Notes: a model not told the origin generated them from the letters alone. A stretch of DNA of 64,000 nt from SZUA-36 sp963801195 (GCA_963801195.1 CAWDDX010000005.1:496001-560000), one strand, 5' to 3'. Positions 10,055 to 19,257 are shown, counted from the first letter of the stretch. Program-made: numbers and translations.

Positions 10055-10131
10055 TGCGGGGTGGAGCAGTCTGGCAGCTCGTCGGGCTCATAACCCGAAG
10101 GTCGCAGGTTCGAATCCTGCCCCCGCTACCA
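10055..10131 (+). tRNA. metY: initiator tRNA-fMet (CAT)
   Basis: A 77-base cloverleaf with anticodon CAT and an encoded CCA end. Three consecutive G:C pairs in the anticodon stem (GGG/CCC) and a mismatched first acceptor pair (T1:T72) are initiator hallmarks. The position directly before rimP-nusA-infB matches metY in E. coli. Confidence 0.96.
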
Positions 10132-10141
10132 ACATTTATCG

Positions 10142-10164
10142 AGGGTCCGGCAGGGCCCTTTTTT
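10142..10164 (+). terminator. intrinsic terminator after tRNA-fMet
   Basis: A six-pair stem (10142-10147 with 10154-10159, one G:U pair) with a six-base loop, followed by six T. It probably ends part of the tRNA transcripts before the rimP leader. Confidence 0.7.
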
Positions 10165-10233
10165 GTTTCACCGGAAATGGCCGGTGATCCCTGGCGACGA
10201 TTGGATGGTGTGATGAAATAATGCTGTCGCATC

Positions 10234-10308
10234 CGCCCTTACGGGCGTGATTGGAAAGGTCCCGGTATTGCCGGGGCTGATCGTCGGGGGCAAGTGTGCC
10301 CTTTTTTT
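10234..10308 (+). promoter_or_regulatory. rimP leader-type attenuator (three hairpins ending in a terminator)
   Basis: Three consecutive hairpins precede rimP: 10234-10247 (CGCCC/GGGCG), 10261-10275 (CCCGG/CCGGG) and 10288-10301 (GGGCA/TGCCC), the last followed by seven T (10302-10308), 18 bases before the rimP start. A conserved 'rimP leader' attenuator is known in enterobacteria and relatives. This arrangement fits it in place and form; homology has not been tested by covariance. It would control read-through into rimP-nusA-infB. Confidence 0.65.
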
Positions 10309-10326
10309 ATGCCCGGAGAAATTGTT

Positions 10327-10806
10327 TTGAGTGTTCAGAAGCTGAATGAATTATTGCAACCACTGGTCGAAGACCTGGGCTATGAATTTGTCGGTTTGGA
10401 ATACAACAGTAACCCGAAACACTCCGTACTGCGCATTTATATCGACCATGAAAATGATGTGGGTATCGAAGATTGTGAGACCGTTAGCCGCGAAGTCGCA
10501 GCCTTGCTGGATGTGAAGGACCCGATCAGGAGTCAATATAACCTGGAGGTTTCATCCCCGGGTCTGGACAGGCCATTATTTACACCGGCACATTATCAAA
10601 AATTTGCCGGTTGCATCGCGCAGGTCAATTTGTTCGCGCCACAGGACGGTCGGCGTAAATTCTCGGGTCCGATCCTGGGAGCAGACGAAAATAGCGTCCG
10701 CATTGAACAGGACGGTTCTGAAACGACGCTTGATTTTGGAAATATCGTAAAAGCAAAGCTGGTGCCGGATTATGAAAAAATCCTGGCCGGACATAAAACG
10801 AAATAG
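10327..10806 (+). CDS. rimP: ribosome maturation factor RimP
   Basis: A 159-residue cytoplasmic factor needed for 30S subunit maturation. I chose the TTG at 10327 (SVQKLNELLQPL) because GGAG at 10315-10318 sits 8 bases upstream. The ATG at 10309 lies in the terminator T-run without a ribosome site. Family features: YEFVGLEY, the DCETVSREVAALLD helix and YNLEVSSPGLDRPL near residue 80, then the C-terminal SH3-like barrel. The usual start of the nusA-infB operon. Confidence 0.92.
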   Translation: MSVQKLNELLQPLVEDLGYEFVGLEYNSNPKHSVLRIYIDHENDVGIEDCETVSREVAALLDVKDPIRSQYNLEVSSPGLDRPLFTPAHYQKFAGCIAQVNLFAPQDGRRKFSGPILGADENSVRIEQDGSETTLDFGNIVKAKLVPDYEKILAGHKTK

Positions 10807-10848
10807 TGACGAATTAAGGGATATGACCCTGCATGGAGTTAAAGGCAA

Positions 10849-12351
10849 ATGAGTAAAGAGATCCTTTTGGTCGTAGATGCGGTATCCAATGAAAAAGGCG
10901 TTGCCAAGGGCGTCATTTTTGAGGCACTGGAATCGGCACTCGCGATGGCGACCGTCAAGCGTAATAATGATGAAGTTCTCGCGCGTGTTGCCATAAACCG
11001 CGAGACCGGCGAGTATGAAACCTTCCGTCGCTGGGAAGTGCTGGACGACGAGGAAGAGCTTGAATCAGGTGATTACCAGATACTGCACAAGGATGCGGTG
11101 ACAATCAATCCTGAGATTCAAGTAGGTGAATTCATTGAAGAACCCATGGAAAACGTCGAATTTGGCCGGATCGCGGCGCAAACCGCCAAGCAGGTTATCG
11201 TGCAACGTGTCCGCGAAGCCGAGCGGGAGCAGGTCGTCGAGGCATACAAGGAACGGGAAGGCGAACTGATCAACGGTATTGTCAAACGTATCGAACGCGG
11301 CAATGTCTATCTGGATCTGGGTGGTAATGCGGAGGCATTCATCGCGCAGCGGCACATGATCCAGGGTGAGACGGTACGTCCCGGTGATCGCCTGCGTGCC
11401 TTTTTATATGAGGTCAAGCCGGAAGTTCGCGGTCCCCAATTGTTCGCCAGTCGCACGATCAAGGAATTCTTGATTGCATTGTTCGAACTGGAAGTTCCCG
11501 AAATAGGCCAGGAACTGATCTCCATCATGGGCGGTGCCCGTGACCCCGGTCGCAGGGCCAAGATTGCCGTCAAATCCAACGACCCGCGCACCGATCCGAT
11601 CGGCGCCTGCGTGGGCATGCGCGGTTCGCGCGTGCAGGCCGTTTCAAATGAACTGGCCGGTGAACGTATCGATATTATTCTTTGGGATGATAACCCTGCC
11701 CAGTTTGTTATCAACGCGATGGCACCGGCCGAGGTTGCCTCCATTGTCGTGGATGAAGAACGCCGCATGATGGATATCGCTGTCGAGGCGGCCAACCTGT
11801 CACAGGCCATTGGCCGTGGCGGTCAGAATGTCAGGCTGGCAAGCGACCTGACAGGCTGGGAGCTGAACGTACTGACGGTGGAGGACGCTGACAAAAAAGG
11901 TGAGGAAGAAGCCGGAAAGGTGCTCAAGAATTTCATGGAGCGCCTGGATGTCGATGAAAGCGTCGCCAATATCCTGGTCCAGGAAGGTTTCAGCAATATT
12001 GAAGAAGTTGCTTATGTCCCCGATTCAGAATTGCTCGAAATTGAAGAGTTCGATGAGGAAATGGTCACGGAATTGCGACGCCGTGCGCGTGATGCACTGC
12101 TTACCCAACTGATCGCCAAGGAAGAAGCGCTCGATGACAACAGCCCGGCTGAAGATCTTCTCAGCCTGGAAGGAATGACCGAGCGTCTCGCCTACCGTTT
12201 GGCGGAAAGTGGTACCCGCACACAGGAAGACCTGGCAGAGCTTTCGGTCGATGAATTGCTGGAAATTGATGAAATCTCACAAGAAGAGGCGGCCGCTTTG
12301 ATCATGGCGGCACGTGCCCCGTGGTTTGAAGAAGAGAGCCAGGATTCCTAA
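10849..12351 (+). CDS. nusA: transcription termination/antitermination factor NusA
   Basis: A 500-residue RNA polymerase-binding factor. Order of domains: N-terminal polymerase-binding domain (1-130), S1 domain (about 135-200, containing GIVKRIERGNVYLDLGG), two KH domains (about 200-350, with DPIGACVGMRGSRVQ and QAIGRGGQNVRLAS), and two acidic helix-hairpin-helix repeats (about 365-490) as in E. coli NusA. It lies 42 bases after rimP in the classical operon. Confidence 0.97.
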   Translation: MSKEILLVVDAVSNEKGVAKGVIFEALESALAMATVKRNNDEVLARVAINRETGEYETFRRWEVLDDEEELESGDYQILHKDAVTINPEIQVGEFIEEPMENVEFGRIAAQTAKQVIVQRVREAEREQVVEAYKEREGELINGIVKRIERGNVYLDLGGNAEAFIAQRHMIQGETVRPGDRLRAFLYEVKPEVRGPQLFASRTIKEFLIALFELEVPEIGQELISIMGGARDPGRRAKIAVKSNDPRTDPIGACVGMRGSRVQAVSNELAGERIDIILWDDNPAQFVINAMAPAEVASIVVDEERRMMDIAVEAANLSQAIGRGGQNVRLASDLTGWELNVLTVEDADKKGEEEAGKVLKNFMERLDVDESVANILVQEGFSNIEEVAYVPDSELLEIEEFDEEMVTELRRRARDALLTQLIAKEEALDDNSPAEDLLSLEGMTERLAYRLAESGTRTQEDLAELSVDELLEIDEISQEEAAALIMAARAPWFEEESQDS

Positions 12352-12387
12352 AAAAAGAACCGACAGGTTCTTCAAGGAGCAGAATAT

Positions 12388-14913
12388 ATGTCCCAAGTTA
12401 CCGTTGCACAATTGGCCGAAGTTCTGGGTGTCAGTGTTGATAAGCTGATTACCCAAATGAGCAAGGCCGACATCAACCTCAAATCGGGTGATGATGCCGT
12501 TTCCAATGATGATAAGAAAAAGTTACTGGCTCACCTGAGGTCATCGCACGGCAAGTCCGAAAGTGATGCAACAGCACCCCGCAAGGTTACACTGAAGCGC
12601 AAATCGATCAGCGAATTGCGTATTCAGGGCAGTGGTCCAAGGGCTTCTACCAAGACGGTGAACGTCGAATTCCGCAAGAGCCGCACTTATGTCAAGCGTG
12701 ACGCTTTGCAGCAGGAAGATCCTGAAAGAGAAAAGGTTCAGCAGGCTTTACAAGAGGCTCAGGAACGACGCGAAGCTGAGGAACAGGCCCGTGTAGAAGC
12801 CGAGGAAACCGCACGTCTTGAGGCTGAAGAATCGGCGCGTAAGGCCGCGGAGGAAGCGGCACTGAAAGCCAAGGAAGAACAAACACTGCGCGAACGTGAG
12901 GAAAAGGCCGAGGAAGCCGCAGCGAGGGTCCGGGCCGAGGAAGAGGCACGTAGAAAGGAAGAAGAGCGTCTCTTGAAGCTGGCAGAAGAGCAGCACAAAC
13001 GCAAGAAGGAACGCGCAAAACCCACCACGCGTTACGGGCGTCAGGAACTGCATGTTGAGCTTGGTAGCGGAGCACGCCGGCGTAAACCTGCAAAGCGGGT
13101 TAGCACGCAGCCCAGGCCCACCGAGCACGGTTTTTCAAAACCGACGGAACCCATGGTCCGCGAGGTTTCAGTACCCGAGACAATTATCGTTGCCGATCTT
13201 GCCAAGCTGTTGGCGATCAAGGCCGGGGAGATCATAAAGATCCTGATGAAGATGGGTATGATGGTTACCATCAACCAGACACTGGATCAGGACTCCGCCA
13301 TACTCGTTGTGGAAGAACTGGGGCACAGCGCCAAACCTGCAGAGGACAGGGGCATCGAACAGGAATTGATCGATGAAGAAGCGGAAATGGGCGAAGGTGG
13401 TGTAACACGGCCACCGGTGGTCACCGTGATGGGACATGTCGATCACGGTAAAACATCCCTGCTCGATTTCATTCGGACATCCAAGGTGGTCGAGGGTGAA
13501 GCGGGCGGAATCACGCAACATATCGGCGCTTACCAGGTTGCAACCAAGGGCGGCACTATTACTTTCCTGGATACGCCCGGTCACGCCGCCTTCACCGCCA
13601 TGCGCTCACGCGGCGCGAAGGCGACGGATATAGTGATACTGGTGGTTGCGGCCGATGATGGTGTCATGCCACAAACCAAGGAAGCCATCCACCACGCCCG
13701 CGCCGCCGGGGTGCCGATCATCGTGGCCATAAACAAGATCGATAAACCCGATTCTGATATTGAACGGATAAGATCCGAGCTCGCCCAACAAGAGGTGATA
13801 TCGGAGGAGTGGGGTGGAGAGGAATTGTTTGTCCCGGTTTCGGCCAAGACAGGCGAAGGTATCGAAGCCTTACTCGAAGGCATTTTATTGCAGGCGGAAT
13901 TGCTTGAACTCAAAGCTGACCCGGAACGGCGTGCACAGGGACTGGTGATCGAGTCCAGCCTGGACAAGGGCCGTGGATCGGTTGCCACCGTACTGATACA
14001 AAACGGTACACTCAAGCGTGGTGAGATGGTCCTGGCCGGCCAGGAGTTTGGACGCGTCAGGGCAATGTTTGATGAAACGGGTGAGGCGATTGAATCGGCA
14101 GGTCCCTCCACACCCGTGGAGATTCTCGGCCTGTCCGGTGTACCATTTGCCGGCGACGAGGTATTGGTCGTGGCCAACGAGCGGAAGGCCCGTGAAGCCG
14201 CGTCCCAGCGCCAGGACCGCAAGCGTGAAAGCAGACTTGCCCAACAGCAGGCGGCCAATTTGCAGAACCTGTTCGAGAACATGGGCAAAGGTGAACTGCA
14301 GGTTGTCAACCTGCTGATCCGTGCCGATGTACAGGGCAGCGTTGAAGCGCTGAAGGATTCACTGGTCAATCTAAGCAATGAAGATATCAAGGTCAACATC
14401 GTGTCTTCAGGTGTGGGTGCCATTACCGAGTCTGATGCGACCCTGGCCCATGCCTCCGGCGCCATCATTATCGGTTTCAACGTGCGCGCGGATGCCGCCG
14501 CACGCAGGATCATCCAGGAACAGGAACTGGATCTGCATTATTACAGCATCATCTACGAAGCCATTGACGAGGTCAAAGCAGCCATCACCGGACTGTTAGG
14601 CACAGAGACGCGGGAAACGATCGTCGGCCTGGCGGAGGTGCGGGACGTATTCCGTTCCTCGAAGTTTGGGGCGATCGCCGGTTGCCTGGTGGTGGAGGGT
14701 CACGTAAAACGGGCTAACCCCATCAGGGTATTGCGTGATAACGTGGTGGTATTCGAGGGTGAACTCGAATCGCTGAGGCGTTTCAAAGACAACGTCGCTG
14801 AAGTGACTGCCGGTACCGAATGCGGTATTGGTGTCAAGATGTATAACGATGTCAAACCCGGCGACCAGATCGAGTGTTTTGAACGGACCGAGGTTGCCAG
14901 AACCCTTAAATAG
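12388..14913 (+). CDS. infB: translation initiation factor IF-2
   Basis: An 841-residue GTPase that places initiator tRNA on the 30S subunit. It has the N-terminal IF2N fold (1-55), a long charged Glu/Ala/Arg-rich helical linker (about 110-220), a second IF2N-like domain (about 265-315), then the G domain with G1 GHVDHGKT from residue 349, DTPGHAAF and NKIDKPD, and domains II-IV. An AAGGAG site precedes the ATG. Further in-frame ATGs could serve as internal starts, as for the IF2 isoforms of E. coli; this is not resolved here. Confidence 0.97.
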   Translation: MSQVTVAQLAEVLGVSVDKLITQMSKADINLKSGDDAVSNDDKKKLLAHLRSSHGKSESDATAPRKVTLKRKSISELRIQGSGPRASTKTVNVEFRKSRTYVKRDALQQEDPEREKVQQALQEAQERREAEEQARVEAEETARLEAEESARKAAEEAALKAKEEQTLREREEKAEEAAARVRAEEEARRKEEERLLKLAEEQHKRKKERAKPTTRYGRQELHVELGSGARRRKPAKRVSTQPRPTEHGFSKPTEPMVREVSVPETIIVADLAKLLAIKAGEIIKILMKMGMMVTINQTLDQDSAILVVEELGHSAKPAEDRGIEQELIDEEAEMGEGGVTRPPVVTVMGHVDHGKTSLLDFIRTSKVVEGEAGGITQHIGAYQVATKGGTITFLDTPGHAAFTAMRSRGAKATDIVILVVAADDGVMPQTKEAIHHARAAGVPIIVAINKIDKPDSDIERIRSELAQQEVISEEWGGEELFVPVSAKTGEGIEALLEGILLQAELLELKADPERRAQGLVIESSLDKGRGSVATVLIQNGTLKRGEMVLAGQEFGRVRAMFDETGEAIESAGPSTPVEILGLSGVPFAGDEVLVVANERKAREAASQRQDRKRESRLAQQQAANLQNLFENMGKGELQVVNLLIRADVQGSVEALKDSLVNLSNEDIKVNIVSSGVGAITESDATLAHASGAIIIGFNVRADAAARRIIQEQELDLHYYSIIYEAIDEVKAAITGLLGTETRETIVGLAEVRDVFRSSKFGAIAGCLVVEGHVKRANPIRVLRDNVVVFEGELESLRRFKDNVAEVTAGTECGIGVKMYNDVKPGDQIECFERTEVARTLK

Positions 14914-14928
14914 GGAGTGCTGAACATT

Positions 14929-15333
14929 ATGCCACCCAGGGAATTCAACAGATCCGAACGAGTCGCGGGCCAGCTGAGACGTGATCTCGCCAAGTTGATT
15001 CAACAGGAAATCAAGGATCCGGAAGTGGGTTTCGTCAGTCTGTCCGACGTCGAAGTCACCCGTGACCTGTCACACGCGAAAGTGTTCATCACCGTGTTCG
15101 AACCCGAAAAGGCAAATGAAAGTCTGAAGGCTTTGCGCCGTGCCTCGCCGTTTCTCCGCCGCCGGCTCGGCCAGGAATTACGTTTGCGTCACGTGCCGGA
15201 ATTACATTTTATACACGATGATTCGGTGGAGCAGGGCAGCCACATCGACGAATTGATTAACAAGGCATTAAAGGCTGACAAGGACCGGTTGGGGCCGACG
15301 CTGGCCGACGCGGAAGATTCCGACCAGGATTAA
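14929..15333 (+). CDS. rbfA: 30S ribosome-binding factor RbfA
   Basis: A 134-residue KH-fold protein for late 16S processing and cold adaptation. I prefer the ATG at 14929 (MPPREFNRSERVAG) over the upstream GTG at 14917 because the GGGAG site overlaps that GTG. Family motifs include RVAGQLRRDLAKLIQ, VSLSDVEVTRDLSHAKVF and RRRLGQELRLRHVPEL. The stop overlaps the truB ATG by one base. Confidence 0.93.
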   Translation: MPPREFNRSERVAGQLRRDLAKLIQQEIKDPEVGFVSLSDVEVTRDLSHAKVFITVFEPEKANESLKALRRASPFLRRRLGQELRLRHVPELHFIHDDSVEQGSHIDELINKALKADKDRLGPTLADAEDSDQD

Positions 15334-16241
15334 TGGGTCGTCGTAAGCACGGGCTCGATATTCACGGTATCGTTCTGCTGGACAAGCCGGCCGGAATATC
15401 TTCCAACCGCGCCTTACAAAAAGTCCGTGGTATATATGGAGCCCGCAAGGCAGGTCATACCGGGAGCCTGGACCCGTTCGCGACAGGCATGCTGCCCATC
15501 TGCCTGGGCGAAGCGAGTAAAACGGCGGCGTTCATGCTGGAAGCCGGCAAGCGCTATCGAGCCACTGCCCGACTGGGTGTCGCAACCACCACCGGTGATG
15601 TCGAAGGGGAGGTCATCAAGACCTGTCCATTGCCAGACATCGACCCGGGCAAACTGGCCCTGGCGCTAAAACCGTTCGAAGGACAGATTGAACAGGTCCC
15701 GCCCATGTATTCCGCATTGAAACACGAAGGCAAGCCCCTGTATGAATACGCCCGCGCCGGTATCGTCATCGAGCGCCCGTCCCGGCCCGTCACAATCCAC
15801 CGCCTGGAAGCACTGGAGTGGCAACCGCCCGACCTCACATTCGAGGTGCATTGCTCCAAGGGCACCTATATCAGGACACTCGCAGAAGATATCGCGACAG
15901 CGCTTGGCAGTTGCGCCCACCTGGTCGCATTGCGGCGCACGCTGGTCGAGCCTTTTGACGATTTCCCCATGCACACGCTGGCGCAATTACAGGACGCACT
16001 GGAATGTGGTGATTTGCAGAATTTACTGCTTCCTGTTGATGCCGGCCTGCCGGATTGGCAAAGGATTGAATTAAATTCCATTCAGCAGGGCAAATTCAGA
16101 CACGGCAATGCATTCGAATTTGTGCAAACTGGGTTAATGGCGGGGATGGTGCGTGTGTGTGGTCCGGAAGGTGATCTATTGGGGTTGGCTGATTTAACCC
16201 CTGATGGGGTATTGAAACCTGCGAAGGTGTTTAATCTGTAG
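15333..16241 (+). CDS. truB: tRNA pseudouridine(55) synthase TruB
   Basis: A 302-residue enzyme that makes pseudouridine 55 in the T-loop of tRNAs. The catalytic Asp is Asp47 in GHTGSLDPFATGMLP. KPAGISSN and the later YSALKHEGKPLYEYAR segment are typical of TruB, as is CSKGTYIRTLAEDIA. A C-terminal PUA-like region follows. The start is coupled to rbfA. Confidence 0.96.
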   Translation: MGRRKHGLDIHGIVLLDKPAGISSNRALQKVRGIYGARKAGHTGSLDPFATGMLPICLGEASKTAAFMLEAGKRYRATARLGVATTTGDVEGEVIKTCPLPDIDPGKLALALKPFEGQIEQVPPMYSALKHEGKPLYEYARAGIVIERPSRPVTIHRLEALEWQPPDLTFEVHCSKGTYIRTLAEDIATALGSCAHLVALRRTLVEPFDDFPMHTLAQLQDALECGDLQNLLLPVDAGLPDWQRIELNSIQQGKFRHGNAFEFVQTGLMAGMVRVCGPEGDLLGLADLTPDGVLKPAKVFNL

Positions 16242-16292
16242 ACGTTTCATAGAACAAGTATTCTAAACATGCACTATCTAGGAATTGGCACC

Positions 16293-16401
16293 GTCATCCC
16301 GGCGCAGGCCGGGACCTCCCAACGATTTCCGTGATCTTGCAAGAAGCCCCAATTCACCGCTCTGCCAATCTTATGGAGGTCCCGGCCTTCGCCGGGATGA
16401 C
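16293..16401. repeat. inverted pair of REP-like hairpin elements
   Basis: Two copies of a palindromic unit face each other. The left is a TCCCGGC/GCCGGGA stem at 16297-16314 in a GTCATCCCGGCGCAGG context; the right is the same stem at 16380-16397 ending in GCCGGGATGACGG. About 65 bases separate them. Further copies lie at 19269 (truncated) and 21370, so this is a dispersed chromosomal repeat (REP/BIME type). Confidence 0.75.
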
Positions 16402-16537
16402 GGTGCAAGAAGGGATGACGGTGCAAGAAGGGATGACGGTGCAAGAAGGGATGACGGTGCAAGAAGGGATGACGGTGCCAGTAGGGATGACGGTGCCAGT
16501 AGGGATGACGGTGCCAGTAGGGATGACGGAGCAAGTA
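16394..16537. repeat. 18-bp tandem repeat, eight copies
   Basis: Eight head-to-tail 18-bp units. Units 1-4 (16394-16465) are gggatgacggtgcaagaa, units 5-7 (16466-16519) are gggatgacggtgccagta, and unit 8 (16520-16537) is a further variant; a decayed ninth follows. The first 13 bases equal the outer tail of the neighbouring REP-like element, so the array probably grew from it. Open frames exist through it in several phases because 18 is a multiple of three; I do not regard these as genes. Confidence 0.92.
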
Positions 16538-16623
16538 GCGGCAACGGTGCCGTTGTCAACCACTGCAAATCGAGTAATCACTTGTTTGCGATAAGCATGG
16601 CAGTTAAAATGGGCGGCTAAAAT

Positions 16624-16643
16624 AACCGGGGCTACCGGTTTTT
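16624..16643 (+). terminator. intrinsic terminator between truB and rpsO
   Basis: AACCGG/CCGGTT stem (16624-16629 with 16635-16640), five-base loop, T-run to 16643. It likely closes the rimP-truB transcript and gives rpsO its own promoter somewhere in 16644-16700; I could not pick a convincing one. Confidence 0.65.
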
Positions 16644-16713
16644 GTGAACGCCATCGCAATCATGCAATGCGAACGATCAAAAATCACGGGGCTCTATTCA
16701 TGGAGATGGAACC

Positions 16714-16983
16714 ATGTCTATTAATGCGGAATCAAAAAGCAAAGTTGTAAGCGAGTTTCAACGCTCGGAGAACGATACCGGTTCTCCTGAAGTCCAGGTC
16801 GCATTGTTGACCGCCAGGATTCAACACCTCACTGATCATTTCAAAGAACACAAGCATGATCACCATTCCCGCCGTGGTTTGCTGCGAATGGTCAACCAGC
16901 GTCGCAGTCTGCTGGATTATCTGAAGAAAAAGGAAATCCAGCGTTACCGTGATCTGATCGAACGTCTTGGTTTGCGTCGTTAA
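16714..16983 (+). CDS. rpsO: 30S ribosomal protein S15
   Basis: An 89-residue primary 16S rRNA-binding protein. The sequence is typical of S15: NDTGSPEVQVALLTARI, HKHDHHSRRGLLRMVNQRR and LLDYLKKKEIQRYRDLIERL. A GGAGATGG site precedes the ATG. In relatives S15 represses its own translation through a leader pseudoknot; the leader here was not modelled. Confidence 0.98.
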   Translation: MSINAESKSKVVSEFQRSENDTGSPEVQVALLTARIQHLTDHFKEHKHDHHSRRGLLRMVNQRRSLLDYLKKKEIQRYRDLIERLGLRR

Positions 16984-17062
16984 ACCTTTTGTTCGCCAAC
17001 CATATGGTCGCAATCTGTCACAACACCTGTTCTGGCAGGGCTTGACCATACTTGAAGGAATT

Positions 17063-17098
17063 GCCTGAAGACAGGCGTAAAAGGGCCAGGTGGCCCTT
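17063..17098 (+). promoter_or_regulatory. hairpins in the pnp leader
   Basis: Two small stem-loops lie just before pnp: GCCTG/CAGGC (17063-17076) and a seven-pair AAGGGCC/GGCCCTT stem (17081-17098). In E. coli a hairpin in this place is cut by RNase III and mediates PNPase autoregulation. A similar role here is inference from position. Confidence 0.45.
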
Positions 17099-17119
17099 CA
17101 CATTAAAGCAGGAACTAAA

Positions 17120-19210
17120 GTGCAAAAATTAACGAAGTCATTTGAATACGGCGGTCATACCGTCACCATAGAAACCGGGGAAGTTGCCCGCCAGGCAACG
17201 ACCGTAATGGTCAACATGGCCGACACCGTGGTCATGGTCGCGGTAGTAGGACAAAAAGAGGCCAAACCGGGCCAGTCCTTTTTTCCATTGACGGTTAACT
17301 ACCAGGAAAAATTCTACGCGGCGGGACGTATTCCCGGCGGTTTCTTCAAACGTGAAGGCCGGCCTACCGAGAAAGAAACATTGACCTGCCGTATCATTGA
17401 CCGCCCAATCCGTCCGCTGTTTCCCAAGGGTTTCCTGAACGAAGTCCAGGTTACAGCCAACCTGATGTCTTGCAATCCGGAAGTCGACGGCGATATTCCT
17501 GCCTTGATCGGCACGTCCGCAGCACTGGCGCTCTCGGGTATGCCTTTCAATGGTCCAGTAGGTGCCGCCCGGGTTGGTTACATCAATGACGAATACGTAT
17601 TGAACCCGACGTCCACCCAGTTAAAGGAATCGAAACTGAACCTGGTTGTCGCCGGCACCGAAAAGGCCGTATTGATGGTCGAGTCAGAAGCGGACCTGCT
17701 TTCTGAAGAAGTGATGCTGGGTGCGGTGACCTTTGGACACAATGCCATGAAGGCGGTCATTACAGCCATCCGCGAGCTTGTTGCAGAAGCCAACGTTACC
17801 CATTGGGAATGGGAAATAGCGGCTGAGGATTCCGATCTGAAAGCGAAGGTTGAAGCCAGCGCCAAAGAGGGCTTGATCGCCGCTTACAGCATTGCAAACA
17901 AGCTGGAACGCCAAGACGCCGTTGGCGAAGTCAGGAAGGCCGTTATTGAATCATTGTGCGTTGAAGGTGACGAAAACGCGCCTGATCCGGCCGCTGTTGC
18001 CGGAGCATTTTACAAGCTTGAGAAATTCCTGGTACGCGATCGCATCCTGTCCGGTAATCCACGTATCGACGGACGTGACGTTGCCACGGTGCGTCCGATC
18101 ACGGTCAAGACAGGCATTCTGCCCCGTGCGCACGGTTCGGCCCTGTTCACCCGTGGTGAAACACAGGCGATCGTGGTTACCACCCTGGGTACGACCCGGG
18201 ATGCGCAGATCATCGATGCGGTCAACGGCGAATACAAGGACCCGTTCATGCTGCATTACAATTTTCCAAAATTCTGTGTCGGTGAAACCGGTTTTGAGGG
18301 CGGCCCGAAACGCCGCGAGATCGGTCATGGCTGGCTGGCGCGTCGTGGTGTGACTGCGATATTGCCGAACATGGAAGATTTCCCTTATGTCCTCCGCGTT
18401 GTATCCGAAATCACCGAATCGAATGGTTCGAGTTCAATGGCGTCGGTGTGTGGCACTTCGCTCGCACTGATGGATGCCGGTGTGCCGGTCAAGGCACCTG
18501 TGGCGGGTATCGCCATGGGCCTGATCAAGGAAGGCGACCGCTTCGCGGTATTGAGCGATATCCTCGGTGACGAGGATCACCTCGGCGACATGGATTTCAA
18601 AGTGGCCGGTACCGCAGATGGCATCACCGCCTTGCAGATGGATATCAAGATCGAAGGCATCAACGAGGAAATCATGCGTATTGCGCTTTCCCAGGCGCAC
18701 GATGGACGTAACTTCATCCTCGGTGAAATGAACAAGGTCATATCCGAGCCACGTGGTGAAATGTCCGAGTACGCGCCGCGCCTGGTGACGATCAAGATCC
18801 ATCCTGACAAGATCCGCGACGTCATTGGTAAAGGCGGTGTCACCATCCGCAGCATTACCGAGGAAACTGGGGCGACCATTGATATCGCCGATGATGGCTC
18901 GATCACCATCGGTTCCGTCAACAAGGAAGCCGGTGACGAGGCCCGCAAGCGTATCGAACAGATCACCGCCGATATCGAACCCGGCCAGATTTTTGAAGGC
19001 AAGGTCATCAAGATCATGAACTTCGGCGCCTTTGTTTCACTCGCGCCCGGCCGCGACGGCCTGGTACACATTTCACAGCTCTCCGATGAGCGCGTCGAGA
19101 ATGTAACCGACGTGGTGAAGGAAGGTGAAATGGTCAAGGTCAAGGTCCTGGAAGTGGACAAGCAGGGTCGTGTGCGCCTGTCCATGAAAGAGGTTGGCAA
19201 GGACGATTGA
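17120..19210 (+). CDS. pnp: polyribonucleotide nucleotidyltransferase (PNPase)
   Basis: A 696-residue phosphorolytic 3'-5' exoribonuclease of the degradosome. I chose the GTG at 17120 (VQKLTKSFEYGGHTVTIETG) because AGGA at 17110-17113 lies 6 bases upstream and the protein then aligns with known starts. Two RNase PH domains (about 1-220 and 310-540, with TRGETQAIV and the conserved Asp cluster GDEDHLGDMDFKVAGT), then KH (about 555-610, VIGKGGVTIRSI) and S1 (about 620-690, GAFVSLAPGRDGLVHISQLS). Confidence 0.96.
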   Translation: MQKLTKSFEYGGHTVTIETGEVARQATTVMVNMADTVVMVAVVGQKEAKPGQSFFPLTVNYQEKFYAAGRIPGGFFKREGRPTEKETLTCRIIDRPIRPLFPKGFLNEVQVTANLMSCNPEVDGDIPALIGTSAALALSGMPFNGPVGAARVGYINDEYVLNPTSTQLKESKLNLVVAGTEKAVLMVESEADLLSEEVMLGAVTFGHNAMKAVITAIRELVAEANVTHWEWEIAAEDSDLKAKVEASAKEGLIAAYSIANKLERQDAVGEVRKAVIESLCVEGDENAPDPAAVAGAFYKLEKFLVRDRILSGNPRIDGRDVATVRPITVKTGILPRAHGSALFTRGETQAIVVTTLGTTRDAQIIDAVNGEYKDPFMLHYNFPKFCVGETGFEGGPKRREIGHGWLARRGVTAILPNMEDFPYVLRVVSEITESNGSSSMASVCGTSLALMDAGVPVKAPVAGIAMGLIKEGDRFAVLSDILGDEDHLGDMDFKVAGTADGITALQMDIKIEGINEEIMRIALSQAHDGRNFILGEMNKVISEPRGEMSEYAPRLVTIKIHPDKIRDVIGKGGVTIRSITEETGATIDIADDGSITIGSVNKEAGDEARKRIEQITADIEPGQIFEGKVIKIMNFGAFVSLAPGRDGLVHISQLSDERVENVTDVVKEGEMVKVKVLEVDKQGRVRLSMKEVGKDD

Positions 19211-19230
19211 TTTGTCATTATGATTTAAAA

Positions 19231-19257
19231 AAAGCCCGGTTAAACCGGGCTTTTTTT
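19231..19257. terminator. strong intrinsic terminator after pnp
   Basis: Seven-pair GC-rich stem GCCCGGT/ACCGGGC (19234-19250), extended by A:T pairs, loop TAA, flanked by A-run and T-run, so it can work in both directions. It closes pnp and may also stop leftward transcription from the FKBP gene at 19323. Confidence 0.9.

Noticed and set aside
10005..10232. Minus-strand frame with GSGGRIRTCDLRVMSP
   Set aside because: Antisense of the initiator tRNA; a spurious frame.
13581..14513. 310-codon minus-strand open frame opposite infB
   Set aside because: Ser/Arg/Thr-rich shadow of the IF-2 G domain; no family features.
16394..16537. CRISPR array
   Set aside because: Units are directly tandem without unique spacers and no cas genes are near.
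16274..16659. Long open frames on both strands with repeated VQEGMT, HPYWHR or LLAPSS units
   Set aside because: They come from the 18-bp tandem repeat, which stays open in several frames. No ribosome site, and the stretch lies between truB and its terminator.
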